Positions 35,978 to 45,585 of a DNA stretch of 64,000 bases are shown here, one piece after another. The notes under the pieces are model-generated. The model saw only the letters and a program-made list of their open reading frames with translations, was not told the DNA's origin and ran no database searches. The stretch comes from CALCMJ01 sp964475415. GTDB lineage: Bacteria; Bacteroidota; Bacteroidia; Chitinophagales; Saprospiraceae. Numbering within the stretch: the stretch's first letter is position 1; every line of letters begins with the position of its first letter. The translations under genes and the position numbers were made by a program. The stretch is taken from the NCBI GenBank assembly GCA_964475415.1, contig CAYYWZ010000007.1, positions 30,615 to 94,614 of the forward strand, given 5' to 3'.

Positions 35978-36748
35978 TTATTCTTTCTCGAAGAGAGAGA
36001 GATTACGGAGGTTAAGCATAGGCATAACGCAACTATAATTATCTCCTACAGTTAAAGAAAACGATTGATTGACCTTAGTACCGTCTTCGTAGCTAGCAGG
36101 CTTCCATGTGGGCATTTTACAAATAGTTTCCATTAATAGAGCATCCACTGATTCATCCTCAGAGGTCCAGAAGAGATAAGGATCAGTGACATGTCCTGAC
36201 TCATCTATTGTAAAATTTATAACGGCTAACTGATATTGTCTTAAAATATCACTAGGTATCTTATCTACTATATTATCCCTCAGATAATTGATCTTTGCTT
36301 CTTCTCCCCCTGGGAAAAGAGCTTTATTATCAGGATCTACAACAAATGAGTATTTATATTCTTTTATCTCATTATTTTTTAAAGTATTATCTGGAATGTA
36401 TTTGACGCTGATCGATATTGAACTTCCTGAATCAGATGTAAGCATATTATTTTTTTGTTCTTTCGTTAGTGTATCATCTGGGCCGAAGGCCTGTCTTTCT
36501 TTTCCATTATGTATAGTACGGACCGTCATTCCTTTATGAGATCTTATCCATGATGGCTTATAATGTTTGTTGAGTTCAACCAAAGTATTACCATCTAGCA
36601 AGGTCTGCTTAGGTATAGAAAGCGGTGGATAATTGATCGATATACCATAATCTAGTGGCTGCGGCCTAGGTTCTTGAGCAGATATGATCGTTGTAGTAAT
36701 AGTTATTATACAAATGAAAAAGAGAATATTTTGGAAGAAAATTTTCAT
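35978..36748 (-). CDS. Exported TonB C-terminal domain protein
   Basis: A 256-residue protein with a cleaved-looking signal peptide (IISAQ) instead of the usual TonB membrane anchor. The last ~80 residues have the TonB-C fold signature: AVINFTIDESGHVTDPYLFWTSE, CKMPTWKPASYEDGTKVNQSFSL. The middle part has an unusual run of KYIPDNTLKNNEIKEYKYSF. Without an anchor it cannot transmit the proton motive force, so it may be a periplasmic sensor or adaptor. It is divergent from a membrane-bound winged-helix regulator, suggesting a functional pair. Confidence 0.68.
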   Translation of the reverse strand: MKIFFQNILFFICIITITTTIISAQEPRPQPLDYGISINYPPLSIPKQTLLDGNTLVELNKHYKPSWIRSHKGMTVRTIHNGKERQAFGPDDTLTKEQKNNMLTSDSGSSISISVKYIPDNTLKNNEIKEYKYSFVVDPDNKALFPGGEEAKINYLRDNIVDKIPSDILRQYQLAVINFTIDESGHVTDPYLFWTSEDESVDALLMETICKMPTWKPASYEDGTKVNQSFSLTVGDNYSCVMPMLNLRNLSLFEKE

Positions 36749-36862
36749 GAGATAAAATTATAGTTCATTGACATATAACAATATTGTTAATTCTAGAGAC
36801 AACGAATCTAAGTTAGCTAAGCTGGTATTTGCAATCCACTTTTGTATGTAAATTAGTGTAAA

Positions 36863-37819
36863 ATGAGCGTAAATTATAGATTTTACAGTCTTTTAGGCCT
36901 TAGAAAAATATACTTTTGTCAAATGTGTAAATTACCCCTATGCAAATACATACTTAAAACAAGTTGCCTTTTGTTTTCTATGGTATTACTATCTAGTGTA
37001 GGGGAACCAGAGGAGCAAGGTATAAAAGAGAAACAACTAGTTGCCTCCATGAGGATGATCGGTCATCAAGTCGCCCTTTGTTATGGTGATGCTACTTCCA
37101 GAATTCTACCTATAGAAAAGGAGAGTATGCATTACAAAATATCATTTGAAAACAAATTAGAGATAGACCCTGATAATATCATTTCTATAGTTGGGGATAT
37201 CATGGAAGAAAATAATCTAGCAGAACATTATATAGTAGAAACCAAGCAATGCGAGACCAAAGATATTGTCCATTCTTACGAGGTACGCAAATCAAGTTAT
37301 CAGCATCTAATACCATGTACAGGCAGAATCTTACCCAAGGATTGCTATGAGTTATATTTTATCTCCCTTGACCATATCTCACCCGAGAGCTACATGAAGA
37401 AATCTTATGTCAAAAAAAGATATATTCCATTGCTATTATTACTGATTCTTCCTTTGGTTTTTTTCTTCATCTATGGAAAATATGATAAGACCAGAAAAAA
37501 CCTGAGTAAAGAAAATATAAATAGCCATCTAATAGGCGCAACACGTTTTAACAAAAACAGCATGACCCTTTCTCATGATGGTGTACTTTCTGCGCTATCG
37601 CATAAAGAGGTGGAGCTACTTGCTTTATTGTATACCCATATAAACGAAGTCGTAGAAAGAGATACTATACTTAAAAATGTCTGGGCTGATGATGGCGACT
37701 ACATAGGCAGAACGCTGGATGTTTTTATATCTAAACTAAGAAAAAAACTAACGTCAGATGACACTATAAAGATAGTTAATGTTAGGGGTGTTGGGTATAA
37801 GCTAGTGACGCAAAACTAA
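36863..37819 (+). CDS. Membrane-anchored winged-helix regulator with periplasmic sensor
   Basis: A 318-residue protein. An N-terminal hydrophobic segment (~30-46) is followed by an ~140-residue extracytoplasmic part containing Cys (LCYGDATSRIL, KQCETKDIVHSYEV, LIPCTGRILPKDCYELYF). A membrane helix (~187-205) comes next, then an OmpR/PhoB-type winged helix at 225-318 (LSHKEVELLALLYTHINEVVERDTILKNVW, TLDVFISKLRKKL, VNVRGVGYKL). It is a one-component membrane regulator like ToxR or CadC, but with the DNA-binding domain at the C terminus. No receiver domain is present. Later ATG 36923 could be the start. Confidence 0.8.
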   Translation: MSVNYRFYSLLGLRKIYFCQMCKLPLCKYILKTSCLLFSMVLLSSVGEPEEQGIKEKQLVASMRMIGHQVALCYGDATSRILPIEKESMHYKISFENKLEIDPDNIISIVGDIMEENNLAEHYIVETKQCETKDIVHSYEVRKSSYQHLIPCTGRILPKDCYELYFISLDHISPESYMKKSYVKKRYIPLLLLLILPLVFFFIYGKYDKTRKNLSKENINSHLIGATRFNKNSMTLSHDGVLSALSHKEVELLALLYTHINEVVERDTILKNVWADDGDYIGRTLDVFISKLRKKLTSDDTIKIVNVRGVGYKLVTQN

Positions 37820-37838
37820 CACAGCATAATAACCAATC

Positions 37839-39254
37839 CTATTCCGTAAGCTTACTAAGCATTCCATTAAAAATGAAACCATGGAAAGGAAGTACGGAAT
37901 ACCAATACATTCTTCCCATCAAACCTAGTGGTCTGAAAGTAGCTGTCTGAACTAGACTATTATCCCTTATCTTAAATTCTAACCAAGCTTCGCCCGGTAG
38001 TTTCATCTCAGCGTATAAGAGCAATCTACCCTCTTTTTTGTTAGCATACAATACTCTCCAGAAGTCCAATGCATCACCAGCATCTATTGTATTGGCATTA
38101 GTCCTTCCTCGACGTAAGCCTACTCCTCCTGCTAGCTTATCAAGGTAGCCTCTTAGTTTCCATAACCAGTTTCCATAATACCAACCTGTCGCTCCTCCTA
38201 TGCTCCAGATCTTATCGAGGCATGACGTTCTACTGCTATATTGTTCTTCTCTTTTGTCTATAAAACAACCGTAGGTAGGAACCTTTACAAAGTCCGAAAT
38301 CTTAGGATTAAATCCACTACTGACATTGGCATCTTTCCAACTAGAGATGATCTCATTATTTTCTATTTTCTTAAATGCTTTTCTAAGCGACTCCTTATAA
38401 CCTATCGTGTCTATACCTAGAATAGCATCTAAGTCATTATTTCTACATACTACTTCTACCTTCATACTATCGACTAGATTGATAGCTAGCATATAGGAAG
38501 TAGAAGTTACGAAATACAACCAATAAGAAGATAGCTTAGGTGTCATAACAGGAACAATCATAATACTGCGTTTAAGATTTCTTACTTCCGCAAATTGCAG
38601 CAGCATATCCTTATAGGTCAATACGTCTTTGCCCCCGATATCAAAATTTTTGTTGTAGGTTTCTTCATGAAAAAGGGTACCTGATAGAAAAGCAATAACA
38701 TCTGTAATTCCTATAGACTGGCATCTAGTCATCAACCACTTCGGTGCAACCATGATGGGAAGCTTCTCTACCAGGTCTCTTATAATTTCAAAAGATGCAC
38801 TACCTGAACCAATTATAATCCCTGCTCTAAGTGTTGTAAAATTATACTTGCCTTCAGCTAATTTATCTTCTACATTTTTTCTTGAAGCTAAGTGCTCTGA
38901 CAACTCATCATCATTTACAATACCACTGAGATAAACAAGATGCTCTACACTTGTTTCGTCCAGTGCATTTCTGAAATTTATAGCCGCTTGACTTTCTATA
39001 TCTGCATAATCGCTGGAAGAGGACATGCTATGAATTAAGTAATATGCACCATCTATATCTTTTGGAATTTTTTGTAAAGATGCTGTGTCTAACAAATCCA
39101 GTTGTAAGATTTCTATCTTATCCTTCATAGATGAGGGAGGCTTAAACCTATTAGGATCCCTAACACAACAGACTACTTTATGCCCCTTATCTACGAGAGC
39201 AGGCAAGAGCCTTTTCCCTATATAACCTGTTGCACCTGTTAGTAATATTTTCAT
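37839..39254 (-). CDS. SDR family NAD(P)-binding protein with DUF2867 domain
   Basis: A 471-residue protein. The first ~290 residues are an atypical short-chain dehydrogenase (TGATGYIGKRLLPALVDKGHKV binds the nucleotide; YLIHSMSSSSDYADIESQAAINF). The rest is a DUF2867-like domain (GGATGWYYGNWLWKLRGYLDKLAGGVGLRRGR, LLLYAEMKLPGEAWLEF). This fusion is widespread; the reaction is not known. A lipid or cofactor reduction at the membrane is a guess. Confidence 0.85.
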   Translation of the reverse strand: MKILLTGATGYIGKRLLPALVDKGHKVVCCVRDPNRFKPPSSMKDKIEILQLDLLDTASLQKIPKDIDGAYYLIHSMSSSSDYADIESQAAINFRNALDETSVEHLVYLSGIVNDDELSEHLASRKNVEDKLAEGKYNFTTLRAGIIIGSGSASFEIIRDLVEKLPIMVAPKWLMTRCQSIGITDVIAFLSGTLFHEETYNKNFDIGGKDVLTYKDMLLQFAEVRNLKRSIMIVPVMTPKLSSYWLYFVTSTSYMLAINLVDSMKVEVVCRNNDLDAILGIDTIGYKESLRKAFKKIENNEIISSWKDANVSSGFNPKISDFVKVPTYGCFIDKREEQYSSRTSCLDKIWSIGGATGWYYGNWLWKLRGYLDKLAGGVGLRRGRTNANTIDAGDALDFWRVLYANKKEGRLLLYAEMKLPGEAWLEFKIRDNSLVQTATFRPLGLMGRMYWYSVLPFHGFIFNGMLSKLTE

Positions 39255-39436
39255 AAGGTAAGCATATTCCTCTCTCTAGAAATAGATATCTCTAGTAAAT
39301 AGTTTAGAATTTACAACAATGATTATAATAATCCTACACAACAGTATTCCTAAAATATTCTACGTAATTCCACACTTAAAAAAAATAAATTATTACAAAC
39401 TACGAAAAAGAAACTATCTCCTAATAGCTAAAGATA

Positions 39437-42400
39437 CTATATCTTATCGCACCATTTTTTGGCATTCAGGAATGCTTCCAACCAAGGACTGTATTTGTCA
39501 TTTCTATTTGCAGGATAATATGCCCAGTTCCAAGGATAAGTAGATCGCTCTATATGCGGCATAGTCACTAGATGTCTTCCGTCATCACTGCTGATCATTG
39601 CTGTATTAAAATCACTGCCATTAGGATTAGATGGATAATCATCATAGCCATAAGTTGCTACAATATTATACTTGTCTCGACCATAAGGAAAACTAAACTT
39701 ACCTTCTCCATGAGAAATCCATACCCCTAGGTTCGCTCCTTCTAAGCCAGATAACATTACAGAATTATTCTTATCTATGATGACTGAGGTAAATGCAGAT
39801 TCGTGCTTGTGCGAATCATTATAAGTCATACGTGCACCCTTCTCATGGCTAGGGTGAATAAGATCTAATTCTAAAAACAACTGACAACCATTACAGATAC
39901 CTACTGAAAGTGTATCCTCTCTAGCAAAAAAGTCTTTAATAACCTTTGCTGCATTGTCGTTGTACTTTATAGCTCCTGCCCATCCTTTGGCAGATCCCAA
40001 AACATCACTATTAGAAAATCCTCCCACAGCTCCTAAGAACTGGATCGATGATAGATCTTCTCTACCCTCGATAAGATCTGTCATATGCACATCTAATACA
40101 TCAAAGCCAGCTCTATACATGGCATTGGCCATTTCTCTTTCTGAGTTACTACCCTTTTCTCTAAGGATAGCTGCCATAGGCTTTTTATTCTTATGTATAA
40201 TATTAAATTCTCCAGTAAACTGCTCAGGGAATTTGTAATTAAGCGGCTGCTTCTTATAGTTAGAAAATCTTTTTCCAGCAAGAGCTTCTCCTGTCTGATG
40301 AATGTCTAATAAGTAAGAAGGTTCATACCATTTGTCTCTCAAGCTAGCAATATCATATTGGCTTTTTCCAGACTCATGAGTAATGATCAAAGATGCTCCA
40401 GCAACTACCTTTCCTATATTCTGAAAACTTATATTATTATCTGTAAATAGTTGTTCTACTTCGGAGGATGCCTGTACAATAAGGCCACTATTTTCTGCAA
40501 AAAATAATTTTACTATATCAGATTCTATTCCTTGTAAATCTAGATCAGCTGCAATATCTGCAGAAGAAAAACACATCTCTAACAAAGCAGTAATCATTCC
40601 TCCCGCAGAAATATCATGCCCTGCTGTTACCCACTTATTTTTTATCGCTGTCTGGATTGTATCAAATGCTTTTCTAAAATAAGCTACATCTAATATATCA
40701 GGTGTTTCCTTGCCTATCTTATTCTGAGTCTGTGCAAAAGATGATCCACCCAATTTCAGTTGATCACTCGATAGATTTAGATAATAGATACTCCCTCCTT
40801 CCAGTGCAAATACTGGCTCTATAACATTTCTAATATCTGAGCAATGGCCCGCAGCCGATACAATGACCGTACCAGGAGCAAGGATGGTTTCGTCCTTATA
40901 TTTTTGTGCCATAGAAAGAGAATCTTTTCCTGTAGGAATATTTATTCCTAATGCTAGGGCCATATCTGAAGTAGCTTTTACTGCCTCGTATAATCTAGCA
41001 TCCTCGCCTTCATTTTTACAAGGCCACATCCAGTTAGCAGAGAGAGAAACAGAATGCAAGTCCTCATTCATCGGAGCCCATACTATATTAGTCAGAGATT
41101 CTGCAATTGCATTTCTAGCTCCTGCTCCTGCGTCGATCAATCCACTTACTGGTGCATGACCTACAGAACTCGCGACACCATCATTGTTATCGAAATCCAG
41201 TGCCATCACACCACAATTATTAAGTGGCAATTGCAAAGGACCACAACATTGTTGTTTTGCTACTCTTCCGCCTACACATCTATCTACCTTATTCGTTAGC
41301 CAGTCTTTACAAGCAACTGCCTCCAAGCTAAGTACCTGCTCTAGGTAAAGTGATAGCTTGTCTTCCGTATAAACGAGGTCTTTATAATTCCTTATGACAG
41401 ACGCATCTTTCATAATCGTTTTTGGCGGTGAGCCTAACATATCATTGATGGCAAGGTCAATAGGTTTTTGATCCGTTTTTTCTGATGTAAAAGAGAATTG
41501 ATTATCTCCAGTGACAATACCTACCTCATATAAAGGCGCTCTTTCTCTAGAAGCCACTCGCTTCAAAAAATCTACATGCTCTTTTCCGATGACCAGTCCC
41601 ATTCTTTCCTGAGACTCATTACCTATAATCTCCTTTGCACTAAGCGTAGTATCTCCTATGGGAAGTTTATCCATATTAATTTTACCACCCGTTTCTTCTA
41701 CCAGCTCCGAGAGGCAATTGAGGTGACCACCCGCACCATGATCATGGATAGATACTATAGGATTTTCTTCGCTCTCTACAAGACCTCTTATGGCATTAGC
41801 AACTCTTTTTTGCATCTCGGGATTAGATCTTTGTACAGCATTAAGTTCTATCCCTGAACCGAAAGCTCCGGTATCAGCAGAAGAAACCGCAGCTCCTCCC
41901 ATACCTATGCGATAATTATCTCCTCCCATCACAATGATCTCATTATCTTTCTGCGGCAACTGCTTTATCGCTTGTTCTTTTTTTCCATATCCTACTCCGC
42001 CAGCAAGCATGATCACTTTATCAAATCCTAATTTCCTTGCGTCCTCTATATGTTCAAAAGTTAGTAGCGATCCATTGATCAGTGGTTGTCCAAATTTATT
42101 TCCAAAATCCGATGCACCATTAGATGCTTTGATAAGAATATCTAGTGGTGTCTGGTAGAGCCATGGTCTTGCCGCCATCGTTTTTTCCCAGGGTCTATTT
42201 TCTTTCATTCTAGAATATGAAGTCATATAGACTGCTGATCCAGATAGAGGAATAGATCCTTGTCCTCCTGCTAGTCGATCTCTTATCTCACCTCCTGAAC
42301 CCGTCGCTGCTCCATTAAATGGTTCTACTGTTGTAGGAAAATTATGTGTCTCTGCCTTTATAGAAATAACCGAATTTATCTTTTTCGTTTTGTAGAGACT

Positions 42401-43087
42401 AGGTTTGTCAGCATGCTCTGGAGCAAACTGCTCTACCGTAGGACCGTCTATAAAGGCAACGTTGTCCTTGTATGCGGAAACTATAGAATTAGGATTCTCC
42501 TTAGACGTTTTCTTTATCATCTGGAATAGAGAATCTTTTTTCTCATCTCCATCTATCACGAAAGTACCATTGAAGATCTTATGTCTACAGTGTTCACTAT
42601 TGACCTGAGAAAATCCGAACACTTCTGAGTCTGTGAGTGGTCTAGCTAATCGTTTAGATAATTCTTCCAGGTAGTTTATTTCTTCTTCATTAAGGGCAAG
42701 TCCTTCTTGACTGTTGAACGCACTTATATCATGTATTTGTAAAATAGATGCAGGCTCTATATTGACTGTAAACACATCTTGCTTTAATCCCTCATATTTC
42801 TGAAACAACATATAATCAAAGGATAAATCTTCAGACTGCATAGAAAATTTCTCTATCCTCTGTATACCTTCTACACCCATATTCTGAGTTATCTCCACTG
42901 CATTCGTACTCCATGGTGTAACCATATTAGCTCTAGGACCAATATAAAAACCATCCATCACATCTACAGACAGGTGTTTTGCATCTCCAAAAAGCCATTG
43001 TAGCTTTTCTATATCATGGGAAGAAATTTCCTTTAGGGATTGTACTAGAAATACTTGATCAGTAGAAGAACTGAAGAAAGAAATCAT
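39437..43087 (-). CDS. purL: Phosphoribosylformylglycinamidine synthase (single-chain FGAM synthase)
   Basis: The fourth step of purine synthesis: FGAR plus glutamine and ATP gives FGAM. The 1216-residue protein is the fused large form. Visible are the N-terminal PurS-like part, SEVFGFSQVNSEHCRHKIFNG, the ATP site ETHNFPTTVEPFNGAATGSGGEIRD, GGRVAKQQCCGP, and the C-terminal glutaminase with Cys in SVGICNGCQLFLEL and GEGKFSFP. It stands alone rather than in a pur operon and has a well-formed promoter at 43118-43146. Bacteroidota PurL is usually of this length. Confidence 0.96.
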   Translation of the reverse strand: MISFFSSSTDQVFLVQSLKEISSHDIEKLQWLFGDAKHLSVDVMDGFYIGPRANMVTPWSTNAVEITQNMGVEGIQRIEKFSMQSEDLSFDYMLFQKYEGLKQDVFTVNIEPASILQIHDISAFNSQEGLALNEEEINYLEELSKRLARPLTDSEVFGFSQVNSEHCRHKIFNGTFVIDGDEKKDSLFQMIKKTSKENPNSIVSAYKDNVAFIDGPTVEQFAPEHADKPSLYKTKKINSVISIKAETHNFPTTVEPFNGAATGSGGEIRDRLAGGQGSIPLSGSAVYMTSYSRMKENRPWEKTMAARPWLYQTPLDILIKASNGASDFGNKFGQPLINGSLLTFEHIEDARKLGFDKVIMLAGGVGYGKKEQAIKQLPQKDNEIIVMGGDNYRIGMGGAAVSSADTGAFGSGIELNAVQRSNPEMQKRVANAIRGLVESEENPIVSIHDHGAGGHLNCLSELVEETGGKINMDKLPIGDTTLSAKEIIGNESQERMGLVIGKEHVDFLKRVASRERAPLYEVGIVTGDNQFSFTSEKTDQKPIDLAINDMLGSPPKTIMKDASVIRNYKDLVYTEDKLSLYLEQVLSLEAVACKDWLTNKVDRCVGGRVAKQQCCGPLQLPLNNCGVMALDFDNNDGVASSVGHAPVSGLIDAGAGARNAIAESLTNIVWAPMNEDLHSVSLSANWMWPCKNEGEDARLYEAVKATSDMALALGINIPTGKDSLSMAQKYKDETILAPGTVIVSAAGHCSDIRNVIEPVFALEGGSIYYLNLSSDQLKLGGSSFAQTQNKIGKETPDILDVAYFRKAFDTIQTAIKNKWVTAGHDISAGGMITALLEMCFSSADIAADLDLQGIESDIVKLFFAENSGLIVQASSEVEQLFTDNNISFQNIGKVVAGASLIITHESGKSQYDIASLRDKWYEPSYLLDIHQTGEALAGKRFSNYKKQPLNYKFPEQFTGEFNIIHKNKKPMAAILREKGSNSEREMANAMYRAGFDVLDVHMTDLIEGREDLSSIQFLGAVGGFSNSDVLGSAKGWAGAIKYNDNAAKVIKDFFAREDTLSVGICNGCQLFLELDLIHPSHEKGARMTYNDSHKHESAFTSVIIDKNNSVMLSGLEGANLGVWISHGEGKFSFPYGRDKYNIVATYGYDDYPSNPNGSDFNTAMISSDDGRHLVTMPHIERSTYPWNWAYYPANRNDKYSPWLEAFLNAKKWCDKI

Positions 43088-43117
43088 TTATCTGTTTTTA
43101 TAAAGTGATTCAAAAGA

Positions 43118-43146
43118 CAAAATTAAATTTATCCTTTTATAATCAA
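43118..43146 (-). promoter_or_regulatory. Bacteroidota promoter of purL
   Basis: On the minus strand TTG (43146-43144) is followed by 18 bases and TAATTTTG (43125-43118), a complete consensus match 31 bases before the purL ATG. No obvious purine-repressor dyad overlaps it. Confidence 0.65.
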
Positions 43147-43231
43147 GCTTTTAAGCAGATAAAAAGATGTAAAATTTTAGTGATAAGAATTAGTGTTCTA
43201 TCTATAACCTAATATAATCCCTCCCATAGAT

Positions 43232-43390
43232 CTAATCATTTCTGAGATAAAACTGAATGATTATTCCGAATATTGTGCCAAAAAAGGCGGCAATCACAAT
43301 AACTATATTACTTAGGTGACCTCTGAAATACCCTAGAACACTGAAGAATACAAGTACAAATAATATAGAGATAGCTAGTTTCTTGTTCAT
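43232..43390 (-). CDS. Small two-helix membrane protein, 52 residues
   Basis: ATG at 43390 opens a 52-residue frame with two hydrophobic stretches, AISILFVLVFFSVLGYF and SNIVIVIAAFFGTIFGIIIQFYL, joined by RGH. The start follows a normal leader, and the two-helix pattern argues for a real small membrane protein. No family is recognised. It lies between PurL and MarR without obvious operon partners. Confidence 0.55.
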   Translation of the reverse strand: MNKKLAISILFVLVFFSVLGYFRGHLSNIVIVIAAFFGTIFGIIIQFYLRND

Positions 43391-43582
43391 TGATTTCTGT
43401 CCTATTTAGCAATAAGGATGACTAATCATCTACTTATGTCAATGTCTACTCAGCCACCAAGTTTGGAGAAGTCCTAATATGAAGCTATCGATAGATGAGC
43501 AATAGTAATAAGACTTAATGGATAGAAATACCTAAGTTAACCCTAAGGAACAATAGAATAACTATTAGATATTATTAGAAGA

Positions 43583-44032
43583 TTAGATCTTGTCCAAGAT
43601 AGTATTGATAAGTTTTGCTTCCTTGAGCGTAACTTTATCTTCAAAATAAGATTTTCTAAGTTCATTTATCTGGGGACTTAAAGCCTCTAACAACTCTATT
43701 CCAGTAGATAAAATCAGTACCTGGATTTTTCTACGATCTTGCTGAGAATGATTTCTTTTTACCAATTTTTTAATGGCTAGTCTGTCTATCAGTCTTGTTA
43801 TATCAGATCCTTTATAGATAATAACCTGTTTTATATAAGAAGGACTAACTGAGTTAGGGTGGGATCCTTTGAGTATACGGAGTATATTGTATTGAGGAAT
43901 AGTAAGTTGGTGAGCCTTTAGGATTTTCGCTAGATTGTTTTGGAACGAATCAGCTATAAAAAGAATATTCAATAATGTCTTATGATATTCATCTTCGAAT
44001 TTTTTCTGTTTTATTTTTTTTTCTATTCCCAC
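43583..44032 (-). CDS. MarR family transcriptional regulator
   Basis: A 149-residue winged-helix regulator starting at GTG. LTIPQYNILRILKGSHPNSVSPSYIKQVIIYKGSDITRLIDRLAIKKLVKRNHSQQDRRKIQVLI shows the helix-turn-helix and the basic wing with the D-x-R pair of MarR proteins. It lies 66 bases after the YceI gene on the same strand; a MarR-YceI pair is frequent in Bacteroidota, so it probably regulates yceI. The signal ligand is unknown. Confidence 0.9.
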   Translation of the reverse strand: MGIEKKIKQKKFEDEYHKTLLNILFIADSFQNNLAKILKAHQLTIPQYNILRILKGSHPNSVSPSYIKQVIIYKGSDITRLIDRLAIKKLVKRNHSQQDRRKIQVLILSTGIELLEALSPQINELRKSYFEDKVTLKEAKLINTILDKI

Positions 44033-44098
44033 TATAATACAAGGTTAAAAAAAGAAGGCTCAAGTTTTGAGAGAAACTAGAACCTTCTAATAATATTT

Positions 44099-44671
44099 CT
44101 AAAGTACTAAATTAACTTTTAAAGTAAATTCATCATATATGGTCTTATCCCCTAAGTTATCAAAAAAGCTACCAGATCCATATCTTACATCGAAATCTGT
44201 TCTATCTATTATGATTTCTGCTGTCGCAGCTGTATCACTTAGGTTTGTATAAAATTTTATAGATTTAGTAATTCCTTTAATGGTAAGATCTGCAACTACT
44301 TTGTAATCTCCTAGGGTTCCCTTAGCAGATACGTCTGTAATTACAAGCTTAGCAACAGGGTGATTTTCTACACCAAAGAAATCATCGCTTTTAAGGTGTC
44401 CTTCTAGTTTAGCAGCTCCGCCACCGCCTATATCTGTATTTTTGATCGTATTCATATCTATATCGAATTGTCCACCTACTAGTACACCGTCTTCCATTTC
44501 TAGGTTTCCAGACTTAAGCTTCACAGTTCCCTCGTGAGCACCCGTAACTTTCTTGCCCATCCAGATTACTGTGCTTTTATCTATATCTATAATTCCATCT
44601 ACCGGGTTATTAGAAAATCCTACAGTTATTGTCGCAATGAACAACAGGACTATTAATAATATCTTCTTCAT
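44099..44671 (-). CDS. YceI family lipocalin-like periplasmic protein
   Basis: A 190-residue protein with a signal peptide (ITVGFSN). The YceI fold starts DKSTVIWMGKKVTGAHEGTVKLKSGNLEMEDG and continues with DIDMNTIKNTD, the SDDFFGVENHPVAKLVI strand and ADLTIKGITKSIKF. YceI proteins bind long isoprenoid chains in a beta-barrel, but only the fold can be stated here. It is upstream of a MarR gene. Confidence 0.93.
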   Translation of the reverse strand: MKKILLIVLLFIATITVGFSNNPVDGIIDIDKSTVIWMGKKVTGAHEGTVKLKSGNLEMEDGVLVGGQFDIDMNTIKNTDIGGGGAAKLEGHLKSDDFFGVENHPVAKLVITDVSAKGTLGDYKVVADLTIKGITKSIKFYTNLSDTAATAEIIIDRTDFDVRYGSGSFFDNLGDKTIYDEFTLKVNLVL

Positions 44672-44933
44672 TATAATTTTATATTTGTTATTAACAATAT
44701 TTGTTTACAACAACAATATTAAATAATTATTTTCATTATGTCAATAGGTTTCTGCTTTTTTATTTCTCTTAGAGAACATATTGAGGAATTGTACTGATAT
44801 ACCAAAAGAAGATTTCTCACATAAAAGACATCTTATCTTGCTAAATACTTAGCAAATAACGATAAGCTACAATACAATTATATCCATATTATAGGTAGTC
44901 AAGATTTTATAACTGTGATTACAAAAACAAGAT

Positions 44934-45085
44934 CCCCGCACCCCTGATAGAAGTGGTATAACGAGTAATGGGCTTACAATAATATAAGGAGTATCGACGG
45001 CTGACATCGGAAGACTAGATGCGACTATATATTATGCAAGCGCGATGCTCAGTTGTAAGAACGGATAGCAGGATAAGGTGCCCAA
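44934..45085. ncRNA. Structured intergenic element of Bacteroidota type
   Basis: GCACC and CCTG (44938-44946) can pair with CAGG (45069-45072) and GGTGC (45077-45081), bridging ~120 bases with one four-base bulge. The inner strand ends read CTGATAGAAGTGG and GGATAGCAGGATA. This layout, GATAGAAG on one side and GGATAGCAGG on the other, resembles a dispersed intergenic element I recall from other Bacteroidota; that memory is unverified. It has no reading frame and a higher GC content than its neighbours. The strand is undecided. Confidence 0.4.
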
Positions 45086-45109
45086 AAAAGAAAAATTAGC
45101 CGTAGAAAT

Positions 45110-45523
45110 CTATTGTTTCGTATAACTGCCCGAACAAGAAGAAGGAATCTCCATCAATGCAGCGGTCAAAGAAAATGCAAGTGTCTCCCCCCTCAGTTCG
45201 CCTGTTCCATCGAAGGTAACTGCTTCGCCAAAAGAGTTAGGATAAATCTGATTAGCTATGGTGAAATTATTATCTTCTACAATAGCACCTAGCATTGTTT
45301 GTGGATTATTAGGATCGGTAACTTCTAAGTCATATTGCGCCCTGCTAGATAGTGCAATTACGATGCTCGCTTCACTTGTGTTTCCACAAAAATCAGTGGA
45401 GATCCACGTGCCGACAAAAGCCGAAAAATCCTCATCTTGTTCATCCGTACTACAGGAAACGACAAGTGCAAATGCACAAATAAATAGGATAAATCTACCG
45501 CTTATATTTTCTAGTAATCTCAT
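45110..45523 (-). CDS. Lipoprotein of unknown function
   Basis: A 137-residue protein with lipobox (FALVVSC, STDEQDEDF). The mature part has FVGTWISTDFCGNTSEASIV, NNFTIANQIYPNSFG and a final ELRGETLAFSLTAAL, resembling small lipocalin-like beta-barrel lipoproteins, with Cys near each end. It is not assigned. The structured intergenic element lies 25 bases after its stop. Confidence 0.7.
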   Translation of the reverse strand: MRLLENISGRFILFICAFALVVSCSTDEQDEDFSAFVGTWISTDFCGNTSEASIVIALSSRAQYDLEVTDPNNPQTMLGAIVEDNNFTIANQIYPNSFGEAVTFDGTGELRGETLAFSLTAALMEIPSSCSGSYTKQ

Positions 45524-45585
45524 TTTATACTAATGACTTATTATTAGATTAACGCATCTGAACAAAAATTCGATGCTTAGAGTAA

